Assembly: GCF_001865575.2 (NCBI RefSeq) | Contig: NZ_CP017562.2 | Location: 310,001-374,000, forward strand | Direction: 5' to 3' | Length of the DNA: 64,000 nucleotides | DNA from: Paraburkholderia sprentiae WSM5005 | GTDB lineage: Bacteria; Pseudomonadota; Gammaproteobacteria; Burkholderiales; Burkholderiaceae | In this document: positions 23,499 through 32,958 of the stretch, piece by piece | Numbering within the stretch: the stretch's first letter is position 1 | How the letters are laid out: each line of letters starts with the position of its first letter | Position numbers and translations under genes: made by a program | Notes under the pieces: model-generated | Told to the model about the DNA's origin: nothing | The model's database searches: none | What the model saw: the letters and a program-made list of their open reading frames with translations, nothing else

Positions 23499-24971
23499 TC
23501 AGGCCGCTTGCATCGCATGTCCTACGCTGTCGCGTACCGTATCGAGCGATGCCCGAAGCGGATACGACGTCATTGGATTCGAAACGGGCTTGACGCGCAG
23601 GTCGGGCATCGATGTGGCGGTGTCGTCTGCGTCCGGCGATACGCCCGCCGAGCGCGCCAGCTCGCGTTCGCGCGCCGACAGCGTGCTGGCGTCGAACTGC
23701 AGTGCCTGCGCGTACTTGCGCGCGGCCTCGCGCGGAGCGCCCTTATGTTCCAGCGCGTGGCCCCATTCCACATAGGACGGCGCGTGATCGGGGCGCAACG
23801 CGACGGCGTGCGAGAGTTTGTCGATCGCTTCGTCGTCGTGCCCGGTTTTGATGAGCGCCTCGGCCCAGTCGTGCAGCGTATCGACGGAGTCGGGCTTTAA
23901 GTCGGCGGCCTTCCTGAACGCTTCGAGTGCTTCGCGATCGTGCTTCGCATGCAACAACACATCGCCGAGCAGCCGCAGGTTTTCGACGGTGCGCGACTTT
24001 TCGTTCGCGCCGGCCCGCAGTTCTTTCAGCGCATCGTCGATGCTGTTCTGCTGTTCGAGCGCAATGCCCAGACTCGCGCGCAGCACCGCCGAGTGTTTGT
24101 GCTGGGTCAACGCTTCGCGAATCTGCTGCTCCGCTTCTTTCGAGCGCCGCTGACTGTTAAGCAACCACGCCTTGCCCGCGAGCGCCCATTCGGCTTGCTC
24201 CGAGGCGGGCAGCGCGAGTACTTCGTCATAAATCCCGACGATCTCGTGATAGTCGCATTGCGCGAGCGAGCATTTTGTCTTTTGCACCTGGGTGAACAGA
24301 TGACTGGCGAGGATGTTCGGTTCGGCGAGGCGCATCGCCATGACCGCGATATCGCGCACGAAGTTCTCGAGGTCGCGCCCTTCGAACGGCACGCTACTTT
24401 CGCGGGCGTTGAATGGACCGCCTTCGATCTGCACATGCGCAACGTACGAATCCGCGCTGTCATTCGTCTTCGTGATGCCGACATGCACGGCGACATCGGT
24501 GCGGTTGAGGACGCCCTTAAGGAAGCGCACCGTCGACGCATACGACATCTCCTGCCCCGGAATCTGGATGTCGGGTTGCGCATCGTTGTCGGTCATCGTG
24601 TCGTGCGAAATCGATTCGGCATCCTGCCCGATCTCCTTCATCGCCGACATGATGCGCTCGGCGAGAAAGTTCGACGTATAGCCACGCTCGCTCAGCGTTT
24701 GCGGGGATTCGACTGGCGGCACCAGCAATTGACGCGTGAGCACGCCGCGCACGACGAGGCAGAAGAAGCCCATCGCCAGAATGGCGAACACCCAGGGCAA
24801 TACATACGGCCACAGCCGCTTCGGTCCGCAGCCGATCTCACGGGCGGTATGCAAGCCGAACAGCACAAATCCGCTCGAATGATGACGATGGCGGCGATTC
24901 GCTGCGTTGGCGCGCATGAACGGGCGGTTGTACCCGTTCGGTGATCGGCGTTGACTATGTACACTCGACAT
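23499..24971 (-). CDS. Membrane-anchored TPR protein
   Basis: A 490-residue protein. There is an arginine-rich N-terminus, one transmembrane helix (WPYVLPWVFAILAMGFFCLVV, about residues 53-73), a unique ~200-residue region, then at least five tetratricopeptide-like repeats (from AEWALAGKAWLLNSQ; for example DREALEAFRKAADLKPDSV and DDEAIDKLSHAVALRPDHA). The ribosome site is GAGGTGG. The TPR part is most likely on the periplasmic side. It is the first gene of the muramidase-holin-phosphoesterase set, 54 bases before GH108. A scaffold role is inference. Confidence 0.75.
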   Translation of the reverse strand: MSSVHSQRRSPNGYNRPFMRANAANRRHRHHSSGFVLFGLHTAREIGCGPKRLWPYVLPWVFAILAMGFFCLVVRGVLTRQLLVPPVESPQTLSERGYTSNFLAERIMSAMKEIGQDAESISHDTMTDNDAQPDIQIPGQEMSYASTVRFLKGVLNRTDVAVHVGITKTNDSADSYVAHVQIEGGPFNARESSVPFEGRDLENFVRDIAVMAMRLAEPNILASHLFTQVQKTKCSLAQCDYHEIVGIYDEVLALPASEQAEWALAGKAWLLNSQRRSKEAEQQIREALTQHKHSAVLRASLGIALEQQNSIDDALKELRAGANEKSRTVENLRLLGDVLLHAKHDREALEAFRKAADLKPDSVDTLHDWAEALIKTGHDDEAIDKLSHAVALRPDHAPSYVEWGHALEHKGAPREAARKYAQALQFDASTLSARERELARSAGVSPDADDTATSMPDLRVKPVSNPMTSYPLRASLDTVRDSVGHAMQAA

Positions 24972-25180
24972 GAACCACCTCGCTTCGATCCGCGATCGAT
25001 GTTGGCGATCGCCTGACTTGCGCGGTGGGTATGCATTGAACGTGCCATAGCCGGCGAGACCGGCTGGCAGCCGCCTGTTGGCTTATGGTACGGGACTACA
25101 AAAGGAGTAGTGTTGCGTGCTGGCCAACGTATCGGCGCAAAGCGTTCGCCGACGGGAGACAGGACGAGCGGCTAGCAAAT

Positions 25181-25219
25181 AAAAATGCCGCTCGGTCGGA
25201 AAGACTGAGCGGCATTTTT
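25181..25219. terminator. Bidirectional rho-independent terminator
   Basis: AAAAATGCCGCTC...GAGCGGCATTTTT, a 10-bp stem flanked by A5 and T5 tracts, just behind the stop of the ABC permease gene on the minus strand. It also works on the plus strand. Confidence 0.85.
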
Positions 25220-25257
25220 GACGAGAACTTCCTATTGGCGACTCGCGTCGCCGCGAC

Positions 25258-26121
25258 TCAAACCGAACTCGGTCGCCACTTCAACAATCGATTCTCCACC
25301 GCGGTCAGCAGATAGTCGGCGGCCAGCGCCACCACCGCCAGCACGATCATCGCCGCGAACACGCCGCTGGCATTGAATGCGCCCTGCGCGGTGGAGATCA
25401 GCAAACCGATGCCCTGCTTGGAGCCGAGAAACTCGCCGACCACTGCACCGACCAACGCGAAGCCGAAGCTCACGTGCAAGCTCGCGAGAATCCAGCTCAG
25501 CGCCGACGGAATCACGACCGAGGTCGTCACCTGACGGCGTGACGCGCCGAGAATCTGCGCATTGGCGATCATGTAGCGATCCGCTTCGCGCACACCCTGG
25601 AACGCGTTGGCGAACACGACGAAGAACACCATCACGACCGCAAGCGCGACCTTCGATGCCATGCCGAGCCCGAGCGCGATTACGAACACCGAGCCGAGCA
25701 CGACGCGCGGAATCGAGTTGGCGATCTTGATGTAGAGGCTGAATACGTCGGAGAGCAGCTTGTTGCGGCCGAGCACGATGCCGCAGAAGATGCCCCCGAT
25801 CGAACCGATGATGAAGCCGAGCCCGGTTTCCTCGAGCGTGACCCACACCTGCGTGAGCAGCGGCCCTTGCGACGTACCGTTCACGAACCAGTCGACGATC
25901 TGAGCGAAGATCTCGGTCGGCATCGAGAAGAAGAAAGGGTCGATCCACTTCAGGCGCGCGGACAGTTCCCAGCCGCCGAGCACGACCACGAGCAGCAGAA
26001 TGCGCAGCGAAATCACCAGCATCTGGCGCTGGCGGATCTTCTTCTGCGCGATTCGCTCGACGTTAGCGAGCGACGCGGCGTCGATGCCCGAGGGCATCAT
26101 CTGTTGAGAGGGTGTAGACAT
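25258..26121 (-). CDS. ABC transporter permease (NitT/TauT type)
   Basis: A 287-residue inner-membrane permease of the SsuC/TauC type. It has six helices (LVISLRILLLVVVLGGWEL at the start) and the EAA loop around IANAQILGASRRQVTTSVVIPSAL, which docks the ATPase. The start ATG 26121 has AAGGA nine bases upstream, inside the end of the preceding gene region. It is the third gene of an operon with the ATPase and binding protein upstream. The substrate class of NitT/TauT systems includes sulfonates, nitrate, thiamine precursors and aromatic acids; the actual ligand here is not evident. Confidence 0.9.
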   Translation of the reverse strand: MSTPSQQMMPSGIDAASLANVERIAQKKIRQRQMLVISLRILLLVVVLGGWELSARLKWIDPFFFSMPTEIFAQIVDWFVNGTSQGPLLTQVWVTLEETGLGFIIGSIGGIFCGIVLGRNKLLSDVFSLYIKIANSIPRVVLGSVFVIALGLGMASKVALAVVMVFFVVFANAFQGVREADRYMIANAQILGASRRQVTTSVVIPSALSWILASLHVSFGFALVGAVVGEFLGSKQGIGLLISTAQGAFNASGVFAAMIVLAVVALAADYLLTAVENRLLKWRPSSV

Positions 26122-26137
26122 GTTTGCCATTCCTTGA

Positions 26138-26932
26138 TTAACCGATCTGCACTTCTTCGCGCAGGTCATGCCAGATATCGCGCGAAATTTCGATGAAACG
26201 TGAGTCGTAGCGGATCTCCGACGTAACACGTGGTCGCGGCAGATCGATTTCGTAGACTTTCTTCAACGTGGCGGGGCGCGCGGTCAGCACGAACACGCGG
26301 TCGGCGAGCGCAATCGCTTCTTCGAGGTCGTGCGTGACGAACACGACCGAGCCGGCGCCGCCCCACAATTGCAGCAACTCGTCCTGCATCAACGTGCGCG
26401 TCTGCATGTCGAGCGCCGAAAACGGCTCGTCCATCAGCAGGATTTCCGGCTTGTTGATGAAGGTCTGCGCAAGCGCGACGCGCTTGCGCATGCCGCCGGA
26501 CAGTTGATGCGGATAGTGCTTGCCGAACTTGTCGAGGCCCACGCGGCGCAGCCATTCGTTCGCTTCGTCGTAGGCGGCCGATTTCGAGCGGCCGCGGTAG
26601 AGCGGACCCGCCGCGACGTTATCGAGCACCGAGCGCCAGGGAAACACCGCATCGGCCTGGAACACGAAGCCGATGCGCGGATCGATGCCGTCCACCGGCG
26701 TGCCCATCACGCGCACTTCGCCGGTGGTCGGCTTGAGCAAACCGGTGATCATGCTGAGCGTGGTGGACTTGCCGCAGCCGGTCGGGCCGACCACGGCGAC
26801 GAATTCGCCGCGTGCCACCGACATGCTGAAGTCGCGCAGCGCGACCGTGGCCTTGCCGTCCGGGGAAATGAAACGGCACGACACGTTGCGCATTTCGATC
26901 GCTGGCGTCTCGCGTGACATAGATTGATTCAT
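26138..26932 (-). CDS. ABC transporter ATP-binding protein (NitT/TauT type)
   Basis: A 264-residue ATPase. Walker A is GPTGCGKST, the Q-loop IGFVFQADAVFPWRSV, the signature LSGGMRKR, Walker B ILLMDEPFSALD, and the H-loop VVFVTHDLEEA. The pattern (FQxDAxxPW, EEAxALADR) is that of SsuB/TauB. It energises uptake through the permease at 25258-26121 and follows the binding-protein gene by 39 bases on the same strand. Confidence 0.93.
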   Translation of the reverse strand: MNQSMSRETPAIEMRNVSCRFISPDGKATVALRDFSMSVARGEFVAVVGPTGCGKSTTLSMITGLLKPTTGEVRVMGTPVDGIDPRIGFVFQADAVFPWRSVLDNVAAGPLYRGRSKSAAYDEANEWLRRVGLDKFGKHYPHQLSGGMRKRVALAQTFINKPEILLMDEPFSALDMQTRTLMQDELLQLWGGAGSVVFVTHDLEEAIALADRVFVLTARPATLKKVYEIDLPRPRVTSEIRYDSRFIEISRDIWHDLREEVQIG

Positions 26933-26971
26933 CGGCGGGTGCCTCGAAGTTCTGTGAATATTAAAGAAGCG

Positions 26972-27991
26972 TTACTTCGACGCGGTCTTGACCGGCGCCG
27001 ACAGGTAGTCGTTGGAGTAGGTCTTGGCGAGATCGATATGCTTGCCCTTCACCGACGGATTGAATGCGGAGAGCACCTTGAGCACCGTATCCGGACCGTC
27101 GGCGGGCATCTTGCCGTCCTTCGTGAACATCGGCTTCGACGCCTTTAGCGCGTTCACGTACAGGTCCTTGTTGTTCCCGTAGTAGTCCTTCGGCATCTGC
27201 GCGGCGATGTCCTCGGCGCTATGCGTCGCGATGAAGTTCAGCGTCTTCGCGAACGCATGCGAGAGCTTCGCGGCCTCGTCCTTGTGCGTTTCGGCCCACG
27301 CGCGCTGCACATAGAAGCTCGACGCGGGGTAGGTGCCGCCGAGGGCGGCGCGCGTGCCTTCCACGTTGCGCATGTCGACCAGCACCTTCGCGTCGCCGGT
27401 CTTCAGCAGTTGCGAGACGGTCGGCTCGGTGGTCATGCCGGCGTCGATGCGGCCTTGCTTGACGGCGGCGATAAAGCTGTTGTCCGCGCCGACCGGCAAC
27501 ATCGTGTATTGCGTCGACGGCACGCCCGCGCGCTGCGCGAGGTACTGCGTGAGGAAGCTCGTCGACGAACCGAGACCGGTCACGCCGAGCGTCTTGCCTT
27601 TGACATCGGCCATGCTCTTGAGCGAATCGGCCGCCTTCGTCGAGACCATTTCGACTTCGCCCGGCACCTGGCCGAAGACGACGAGCGCCTGCACTTCCTT
27701 GCCCTTGCTCTGCAGATCGATCGTATGATCGTAGAAGCCGACCACGCCTTGCACCGCGCCCGCGAGCAGTTCATTCTCCGCATCGACACCGGCCGGCTGC
27801 GACAGAATTTCGACGTCGAGGCCTTCGTCCTTGAAGTAGCCGAGCTGCTCGGTGAGTTTGGCGGGCAGATAGATGATCTTGGTGGCGCCGCCGACCATGA
27901 TCGTGATCTTCTCGGCGTGAGCCGCGGCGGAAGCGGCGGCAAGGGCGAACGCAACACCTGACACAGCAGCAATCTGGCGCAAAGTACGCAT
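26972..27991 (-). CDS. Periplasmic ABC substrate-binding protein (NitT/TauT type), copy 1
   Basis: A 339-residue binding protein with a classical signal peptide (MRTLRQIAAVSGVAFALAAA, cleavage after AHA). The core belongs to the NMT1/ThiY-like group: IIYLPAKLTEQLGYFKDEGLDVE is the ligand loop, LGVTGLGSSTSFLTQYLAQRAGV the first hinge, and GRIDAGMTTEPTV the second. It is the first gene of the transporter operon. A close paralogue (30456-31496) sits between two sensor kinase genes on the other strand, with long stretches of identical residues, so both probably bind the same ligand class. Confidence 0.92.
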   Translation of the reverse strand: MRTLRQIAAVSGVAFALAAASAAAHAEKITIMVGGATKIIYLPAKLTEQLGYFKDEGLDVEILSQPAGVDAENELLAGAVQGVVGFYDHTIDLQSKGKEVQALVVFGQVPGEVEMVSTKAADSLKSMADVKGKTLGVTGLGSSTSFLTQYLAQRAGVPSTQYTMLPVGADNSFIAAVKQGRIDAGMTTEPTVSQLLKTGDAKVLVDMRNVEGTRAALGGTYPASSFYVQRAWAETHKDEAAKLSHAFAKTLNFIATHSAEDIAAQMPKDYYGNNKDLYVNALKASKPMFTKDGKMPADGPDTVLKVLSAFNPSVKGKHIDLAKTYSNDYLSAPVKTASK

Positions 27992-28263
27992 GAGGAGTCT
28001 CCTTAGGTTGGTCGCCGCGAGCGTGGCGGGCGGCGTTTTTCTGGGTCACTGGCAGCGATTATAGAAACGCGAAACCTTCGGAGAGCTTTCGGGGTTCGGC
28101 GCAAAACATGGGTGTTAACCCCAGCCATGCGCCGAGCCATGCGCCGACCAATGCGCCGCTACCTCCGCGCCAGGCACTGGACGGACGCTGCAAACCACAC
28201 GGCAAGCGCGCAGAGCCGTTGTTTTAAGGCACAATCGACGGCCTGACTTTTGCCGTTGCCGCC

Positions 28264-28941
28264 ATGAAGCTGCTGCTGATCGAAGACAACCCCACGCTTG
28301 CGCACTGGCTCGCGAAGATGCTGGAGCAGGAAGCCTTCGCGCTCGACGCCGTGCAGGACGGCGACGAAGCCGACCGCCTGCTGCGCACCAATCACTACGA
28401 CGTGATCCTGCTCGACCTGAACCTGCCGAAGCTCTCGGGCAAGAACGTGCTGCGCCGGCTGCGTCAGCGTGGCGACGCGACGCCGGTGCTGATCTTGACC
28501 GCGAGCGGCTCCATCGACGAGAAGGTGGAACTGCTCGGCGCTGGCGCTGACGACTATCTGGTGAAGCCGTTCGAAGTGCGCGAGCTGATCGCGCGCGTCA
28601 AGGTGGCGATTCGCCGGCAGTCGCCGTCGAAGGCGAGCGAGGTGGTGTGCGGCGATCTGTCGTTCGACATCGACACGCGCCAGTTCACGCTGAAGGGCGC
28701 GCCCCTGAACGTGACGCCGCGCGAGCGTTCGGTGCTCGAAGCGCTGATCCTGCGCCTGGGCAAGACGGTGACGAAGCCCGCGCTCGTCGATGCAATCTTC
28801 ACACTCGCCGACGAGCCGAGCGAGGACGCCGTCGAGATCTATATTTCCCGTCTGCGTAAGAAGCTCGATGGCAGCTCGGCCGCGATCGTCACGCTGCGTG
28901 GACTCGGCTATCTGCTGCGCAAGAAAGAAGACGACCAGTAA
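28264..28941 (+). CDS. OmpR-family response regulator (TctD/QseB-like), copy 1
   Basis: A 225-residue response regulator. The receiver has phospho-acceptor D51 (VILLDLNLPK), T79 (LILTAS) and K101 (YLVKPFE). The OmpR winged helix covers about residues 130-222 (TPRERSVLEALILRLGKTVTKPALVDAI, then the IYISRLRKKLDG recognition helix and TLRGLGYLLR wing). The stop is two bases before the kinase gene start. It is divergent from the transporter operon (27991), whose promoter it probably regulates. Confidence 0.92.
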   Translation: MKLLLIEDNPTLAHWLAKMLEQEAFALDAVQDGDEADRLLRTNHYDVILLDLNLPKLSGKNVLRRLRQRGDATPVLILTASGSIDEKVELLGAGADDYLVKPFEVRELIARVKVAIRRQSPSKASEVVCGDLSFDIDTRQFTLKGAPLNVTPRERSVLEALILRLGKTVTKPALVDAIFTLADEPSEDAVEIYISRLRKKLDGSSAAIVTLRGLGYLLRKKEDDQ

Positions 28942-28943
28942 CG

Positions 28944-30329
28944 ATGGCCAATAGCCTGCGCATACGCCTGCTCTGGTGGCTGCTCGTGCCGCTCGCGCTC
29001 TATGTGTTCGTGACCGGCAAGACCGAGTACGACAACGCGCGGCACACCGCGAATCTCGTGCAGGACAATCAGCTGGTGGCCTCGGCGCGGATGATCGCGG
29101 GCGAGGTCGAATGGAGCGACGGCTTTCTGCGGGTCGATGTGCCGCCCGCCGCGCTCGAGATCTTCGCGTCGCCCTATCGCGACCAGGTGTTCTACAGCGT
29201 GCGGGTCGTCGGTGGACCGCTGCTCGCGGGCACGCCTGATTTTTCGCCGCGTCGGTTGCCAGCGCCCGACGTGCCGGACTCGTACTACACGGACTTGCAC
29301 GGCCAACAGGTGCGCGCGGTGGACATCGTACGGCTCATGTACGACAACGGCGTGGCGCGCCCCGTGCGCGTGACGGTCGGCAAGACGGTGCGCTCGCGCG
29401 ACGCGATGACGCAACAGCTATGGCGGCCGCAACTCGTGCGGCAGCTCGAAATGATCGCGCTGGCGGTCGCACTGGTCTGCATCGGGCTCACATTCGAGCT
29501 GCGGCCCTTGATGAAGGTGAAAGACGAGGTTGCCGACCGCGATCCGATGCAGCTCGAACCGATTCGCGTCGAGCGTCTGCATACGGAACTGCGGCCCATC
29601 GTCGATGCGATCAATCAGTGCATCGCGCGGCTCGGCGTGCAGGTGGCCGCGCAGCGGCGCTTCATTGCCGACGCCGCGCATCAGTTGCGCACGCCGCTCA
29701 CGCTGCTGGGCACGCAATTGCAGTTCGCGCGGCAGCAGGAAGGTCTCAATCCCGCGCTCGACGAAGCGCTCGCCGCGATGCATCGCAGCAATCGCTCGAT
29801 GGTCGGTCTCACCAACAAGCTGCTGTTGCTCGCGCAGGCCGAGGCCGCCGACAACTCGCAAGTCGCGATGGAAAGCGTCGATCTGGTGCCGCTCGCGATG
29901 GAGGTCGTCGAGGATCTCGCGCTGCTCGCGCAGGCCCGCGGAATCGATCTGGGCGCGGAATTGCACGGCGCGGCGCCGGTGCTCGGACATCGCGGCCTGT
30001 TGCAGGCGCTGATCGCCAATCTCGCCGAGAATGCGATCCGCTACACGGGTAGCGGTGGTCACGTGACGGTTGCCGTGCGTGCGGATGCCGATGCCAATGC
30101 GGCTACGGTGAGCGTGACCGACAACGGCCCGGGCATTCCGGCCGAATCGCGCAGCCGCGTGTTCGAGCCGTTCTTTCGCGCATCGACCGATACCGAGGGC
30201 ACGGGCCTCGGCCTTGCGATCGTGCGCGAAATCGCGGATGCGCATCACGGCGAGATCGCGCTGAAGTCGGGCGAAGGCGGCAAGGGCGTGCATATCGCCG
30301 TGACGTTTCCTTGCGCGACGCCGAAATGA
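28944..30329 (+). CDS. Sensor histidine kinase (TctE-like), copy 1
   Basis: A 461-residue kinase. TM1 is at 9-24 and TM2 at 167-184. The ~140-residue periplasmic sensor domain between them fits the 2CSK_N (TctE) type; its VDVPPAALEIFASPYRDQVFY is shared in style with the second kinase. The cytoplasmic part has an H-box FIADAAHQLRTPL (H246), N-box NLAENAIRYTG, G1 VTDNGPGIP and G2 GTGLGLAIV. It is coupled to the response regulator gene just upstream. TctE-type sensors commonly read a binding protein-ligand complex, and such a binding protein gene follows. Confidence 0.92.
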   Translation: MANSLRIRLLWWLLVPLALYVFVTGKTEYDNARHTANLVQDNQLVASARMIAGEVEWSDGFLRVDVPPAALEIFASPYRDQVFYSVRVVGGPLLAGTPDFSPRRLPAPDVPDSYYTDLHGQQVRAVDIVRLMYDNGVARPVRVTVGKTVRSRDAMTQQLWRPQLVRQLEMIALAVALVCIGLTFELRPLMKVKDEVADRDPMQLEPIRVERLHTELRPIVDAINQCIARLGVQVAAQRRFIADAAHQLRTPLTLLGTQLQFARQQEGLNPALDEALAAMHRSNRSMVGLTNKLLLLAQAEAADNSQVAMESVDLVPLAMEVVEDLALLAQARGIDLGAELHGAAPVLGHRGLLQALIANLAENAIRYTGSGGHVTVAVRADADANAATVSVTDNGPGIPAESRSRVFEPFFRASTDTEGTGLGLAIVREIADAHHGEIALKSGEGGKGVHIAVTFPCATPK

Positions 30330-30455
30330 TCGGGATAAACCCGAGGTTCGTGCAACATGCACCGCCCTGAAAGCATAGAGAAGGGTTCGCCCCTTCAGAA
30401 TCACGGGCAGGCGACGCGCGCGGCGCCCAGACACAAGATGACGGAGACACCTGCA

Positions 30456-31496
30456 ATGAAGCTTGGCTTGACGCGTTTCCCGCGCGCGGCGTATGCCGCC
30501 GTCGCGGCGTCGCTCGCGTTGTGCGCGCTCGCGAGGCTCGCGGCGCCTGCGCACGCCGCCGCGCCGGAGAAGCTCGCGATCATGGTGGGCGGCACCAACA
30601 AGCTGATTTATTTGCCGGCGCGTCTTGCCGAACAGCTCGGCTATTTCAAGGCGGAAGGGCTCGACGTCGAACTGCTGTCGCAGCCGACCGGCATCGAAGG
30701 CGAGAACGAAATGCTCGCCGGCGCGGTGCAGGGCGTGGTCGGCTTCTACGATCACACGATCGATCTGCAGACGCGCGGCAAGGAAGTGAAGACGATCGTG
30801 GTGTTCGGCCAGGTGCCCGGTGAAGTGCAACTGGTTGGGGCGAAATCGGCCGATGCGATCCGCAGCATGGCCGACGTGCGCGGCAAGACGCTCGGCGTAA
30901 CCGGGCTCGGCTCGTCGACGAGCTTTCTCACGCAATACCTCGCGCAGCGCGCGGGCGTGCCGTCCACGCACTACACGCTGCTGCCGGTCGGCGCGGACGG
31001 CAGTTTCATCGCCGCGATGCGGCAAGGACGCATTCACGCGGGTATGACGACCGAGCCGACCGTCACCGAACTGCTGAAATCGGGCGACGCCAAAGTACTG
31101 GTCGACATGCGCAACGTCGACGGCACGCGCGCCGCGCTCGGGGGCACGTATCCGGCGTCGAGCCTCTACGTGCAAACTACGTGGCTCGACGCGCATCCTG
31201 ACGAAGCCGCGAAACTCGCGCGTGCATTCGTCAAAACGCTGCGCTATATGCACGCCCATAGCGCGGAACAGATCGCCGCGCAGATGCCAACAGAAGATGT
31301 CGGCAATGACAGGGCGCTGTATATCAGCGCATTGCAGGCCTCGCTGCCGATGTACACCGTGGACGGCAAGATGCCCGCCGACGGTCCGCAGACGGTGCTC
31401 AAGGTACTGTCGAGTTTCAATCCGGCGGTGAAGGGGCGGCATATCGATCTGTCGCGCACGTTTACCAATCAGTTCGTCAATGACGTGAAGCCTTGA
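30456..31496 (+). CDS. Periplasmic substrate-binding protein (NitT/TauT type), copy 2, between two kinase genes
   Basis: A 346-residue exported binding protein. The ATG 30456 is chosen because it starts the signal peptide (MKLGLTRFPRAAYAAVAASLALCALA, cut after AHA) and has a GGAG site. The mature part is nearly the same as copy 1: LGVTGLGSSTSFLTQYLAQR and GAVQGVVGFYDHTIDLQ are identical. It has no ATPase or permease gene on its strand. Its place between kinase genes 1 and 2 suggests a signalling role (ligand presentation to TctE-like sensors) rather than, or besides, transport. Confidence 0.9.
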   Translation: MKLGLTRFPRAAYAAVAASLALCALARLAAPAHAAAPEKLAIMVGGTNKLIYLPARLAEQLGYFKAEGLDVELLSQPTGIEGENEMLAGAVQGVVGFYDHTIDLQTRGKEVKTIVVFGQVPGEVQLVGAKSADAIRSMADVRGKTLGVTGLGSSTSFLTQYLAQRAGVPSTHYTLLPVGADGSFIAAMRQGRIHAGMTTEPTVTELLKSGDAKVLVDMRNVDGTRAALGGTYPASSLYVQTTWLDAHPDEAAKLARAFVKTLRYMHAHSAEQIAAQMPTEDVGNDRALYISALQASLPMYTVDGKMPADGPQTVLKVLSSFNPAVKGRHIDLSRTFTNQFVNDVKP

Positions 31497-31544
31497 AAGC
31501 GGGCTGACCGCGGGTTGCTTCGAGCACAAAAGGATCGGCACATC

Positions 31545-32927
31545 GTGTTTTCAGGCAGTTTGCGCGGACGCTTGTTGTGGTGGTTGCTGTTGCCGCTGGC
31601 GGCATTCGTATCCATTTCCGTCGTCATTTCATACCGTTTCGCGCAGGACACCGCGGACCTGGTTCAGGACAATGCGCTGCTTTCGTCGATGCGGATCATC
31701 GGCGAGGATGTCGACTGGGACAACGGTTCGGTGTCGATCCAGATTCCGCCGGCCGCGCTCGAGCTGTTCGAATCGCCGGAACAGGACACGGTCTTCTATC
31801 GCGTCGAGGCGAGCGGCCATCGTCTGCTTGCGGGCATCCCCGACTTGCCGCTGCCGCCGCATGTGAGCGACAGTCCCACGCTTTATGCCACGCATTTCGC
31901 CGATGGCCGCGCGGCGCGCGCGGTCGCCTACGCGCGGCAGCTCTACGATTCGGGACATACCGAGGAAGTGATCGTCGCGGTCGCGAAGACCGAGGGCTCG
32001 CGCGATGCGATGGTGTGGCGTTTGCTGCGGCCGCAATTGTCCGGCGAAGTTCTGACACTGGTGCTGGCGATGGTGTTCGTCTACCTCGGCCTGACCTTCG
32101 AGCTGCTGCCGCTGATGAAGGTGAAAGACGACGTCGCCGATCGCAATGCGTCGCAACTCGAACCGATTCGTGTTGCGCGTCTGCACGTCGAGCTGAGGCC
32201 GATCGTCGAGGCGATCAACCAGTGCATCGCGCGAATGGGCAAGCAGGCCGCGACGCAGCGGCAATTCATTTCCGATGCCGCGCATCAGTTGCGCACGCCG
32301 CTGGCTTTGCTGGCCGCGCAAATCCAGTTTGCGCGGCAACGCGATAGCCGCGACGCCCCGCTTGCCGAAGCGCTTGCAGGCATGCACAAGAGCAGCCGCA
32401 AGCTGACGACGCTGACCAACAAGCTGTTGTTGCTTGCTCACGCCGAGTCGGCCGCGCCGGTGAACGAGCGCGAGCGGATCGACCTGAGCGCGTTGATCGC
32501 GGGCGTGCTCGAAGAACTGATCGCGTTTGCGCAGTCGCGAGAAATCGATTTGGGCGCGGAGCTGGAAGACGGTTTGTACGTGACCGGCGACGAAGCATTG
32601 ACTGCGGCGCTCGTGACCAATCTGGTCGACAATGCGCTGCGCTATACGCAGGCGGGTGGTCGCGTCACCGTGCACACGCAGCGGCGTGAGGCGATGGCGA
32701 TCGTGCGCGTGATCGACAACGGACCCGGCATCAACGCCGATGCACGCGAACGGGTGTTCGAGCGCTTCTATCGCGCGTCGAACCATGCGGAAGGGACTGG
32801 ACTCGGTTTGCCCATCGTGCGCGAGATTGCGCATCGCCAGGGCGGCAGCGTGACGCTCGAATCGAACGAAGGCGGCGCGGGCCTCGTGGCGACCGTCGAG
32901 ATGCGCTTATGGATCGGCGCGAGCTGA
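31545..32927 (+). CDS. Sensor histidine kinase (TctE-like), copy 2
   Basis: A 460-residue kinase. The start chosen is GTG 31545 (AAAGGAT about ten bases upstream), giving VFSGSLRGRLLWWLLLPLA, which aligns with the start of copy 1; TTG 31515 would add an unsupported extension. There are two transmembrane helices with the same sensor type between them. It has the H-box FISDAAHQLRTPL, N-box NLVDNALRYTQ, G1 VIDNGPGIN and G2 GTGLGLPIV. It is followed 31 bases later by its own response regulator. Confidence 0.9.
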   Translation: MFSGSLRGRLLWWLLLPLAAFVSISVVISYRFAQDTADLVQDNALLSSMRIIGEDVDWDNGSVSIQIPPAALELFESPEQDTVFYRVEASGHRLLAGIPDLPLPPHVSDSPTLYATHFADGRAARAVAYARQLYDSGHTEEVIVAVAKTEGSRDAMVWRLLRPQLSGEVLTLVLAMVFVYLGLTFELLPLMKVKDDVADRNASQLEPIRVARLHVELRPIVEAINQCIARMGKQAATQRQFISDAAHQLRTPLALLAAQIQFARQRDSRDAPLAEALAGMHKSSRKLTTLTNKLLLLAHAESAAPVNERERIDLSALIAGVLEELIAFAQSREIDLGAELEDGLYVTGDEALTAALVTNLVDNALRYTQAGGRVTVHTQRREAMAIVRVIDNGPGINADARERVFERFYRASNHAEGTGLGLPIVREIAHRQGGSVTLESNEGGAGLVATVEMRLWIGAS

Positions 32928-32958
32928 CGTCGCGCGGCTCGCCAAGGAGAGGACAACG

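Noticed and set aside
29418..31541. Long minus-strand open frame (about 700 codons)
   Set aside because: It is antisense to the well-supported kinase and binding-protein genes; the translation is Arg/His-rich low-complexity, as expected from GC3-biased shadows.
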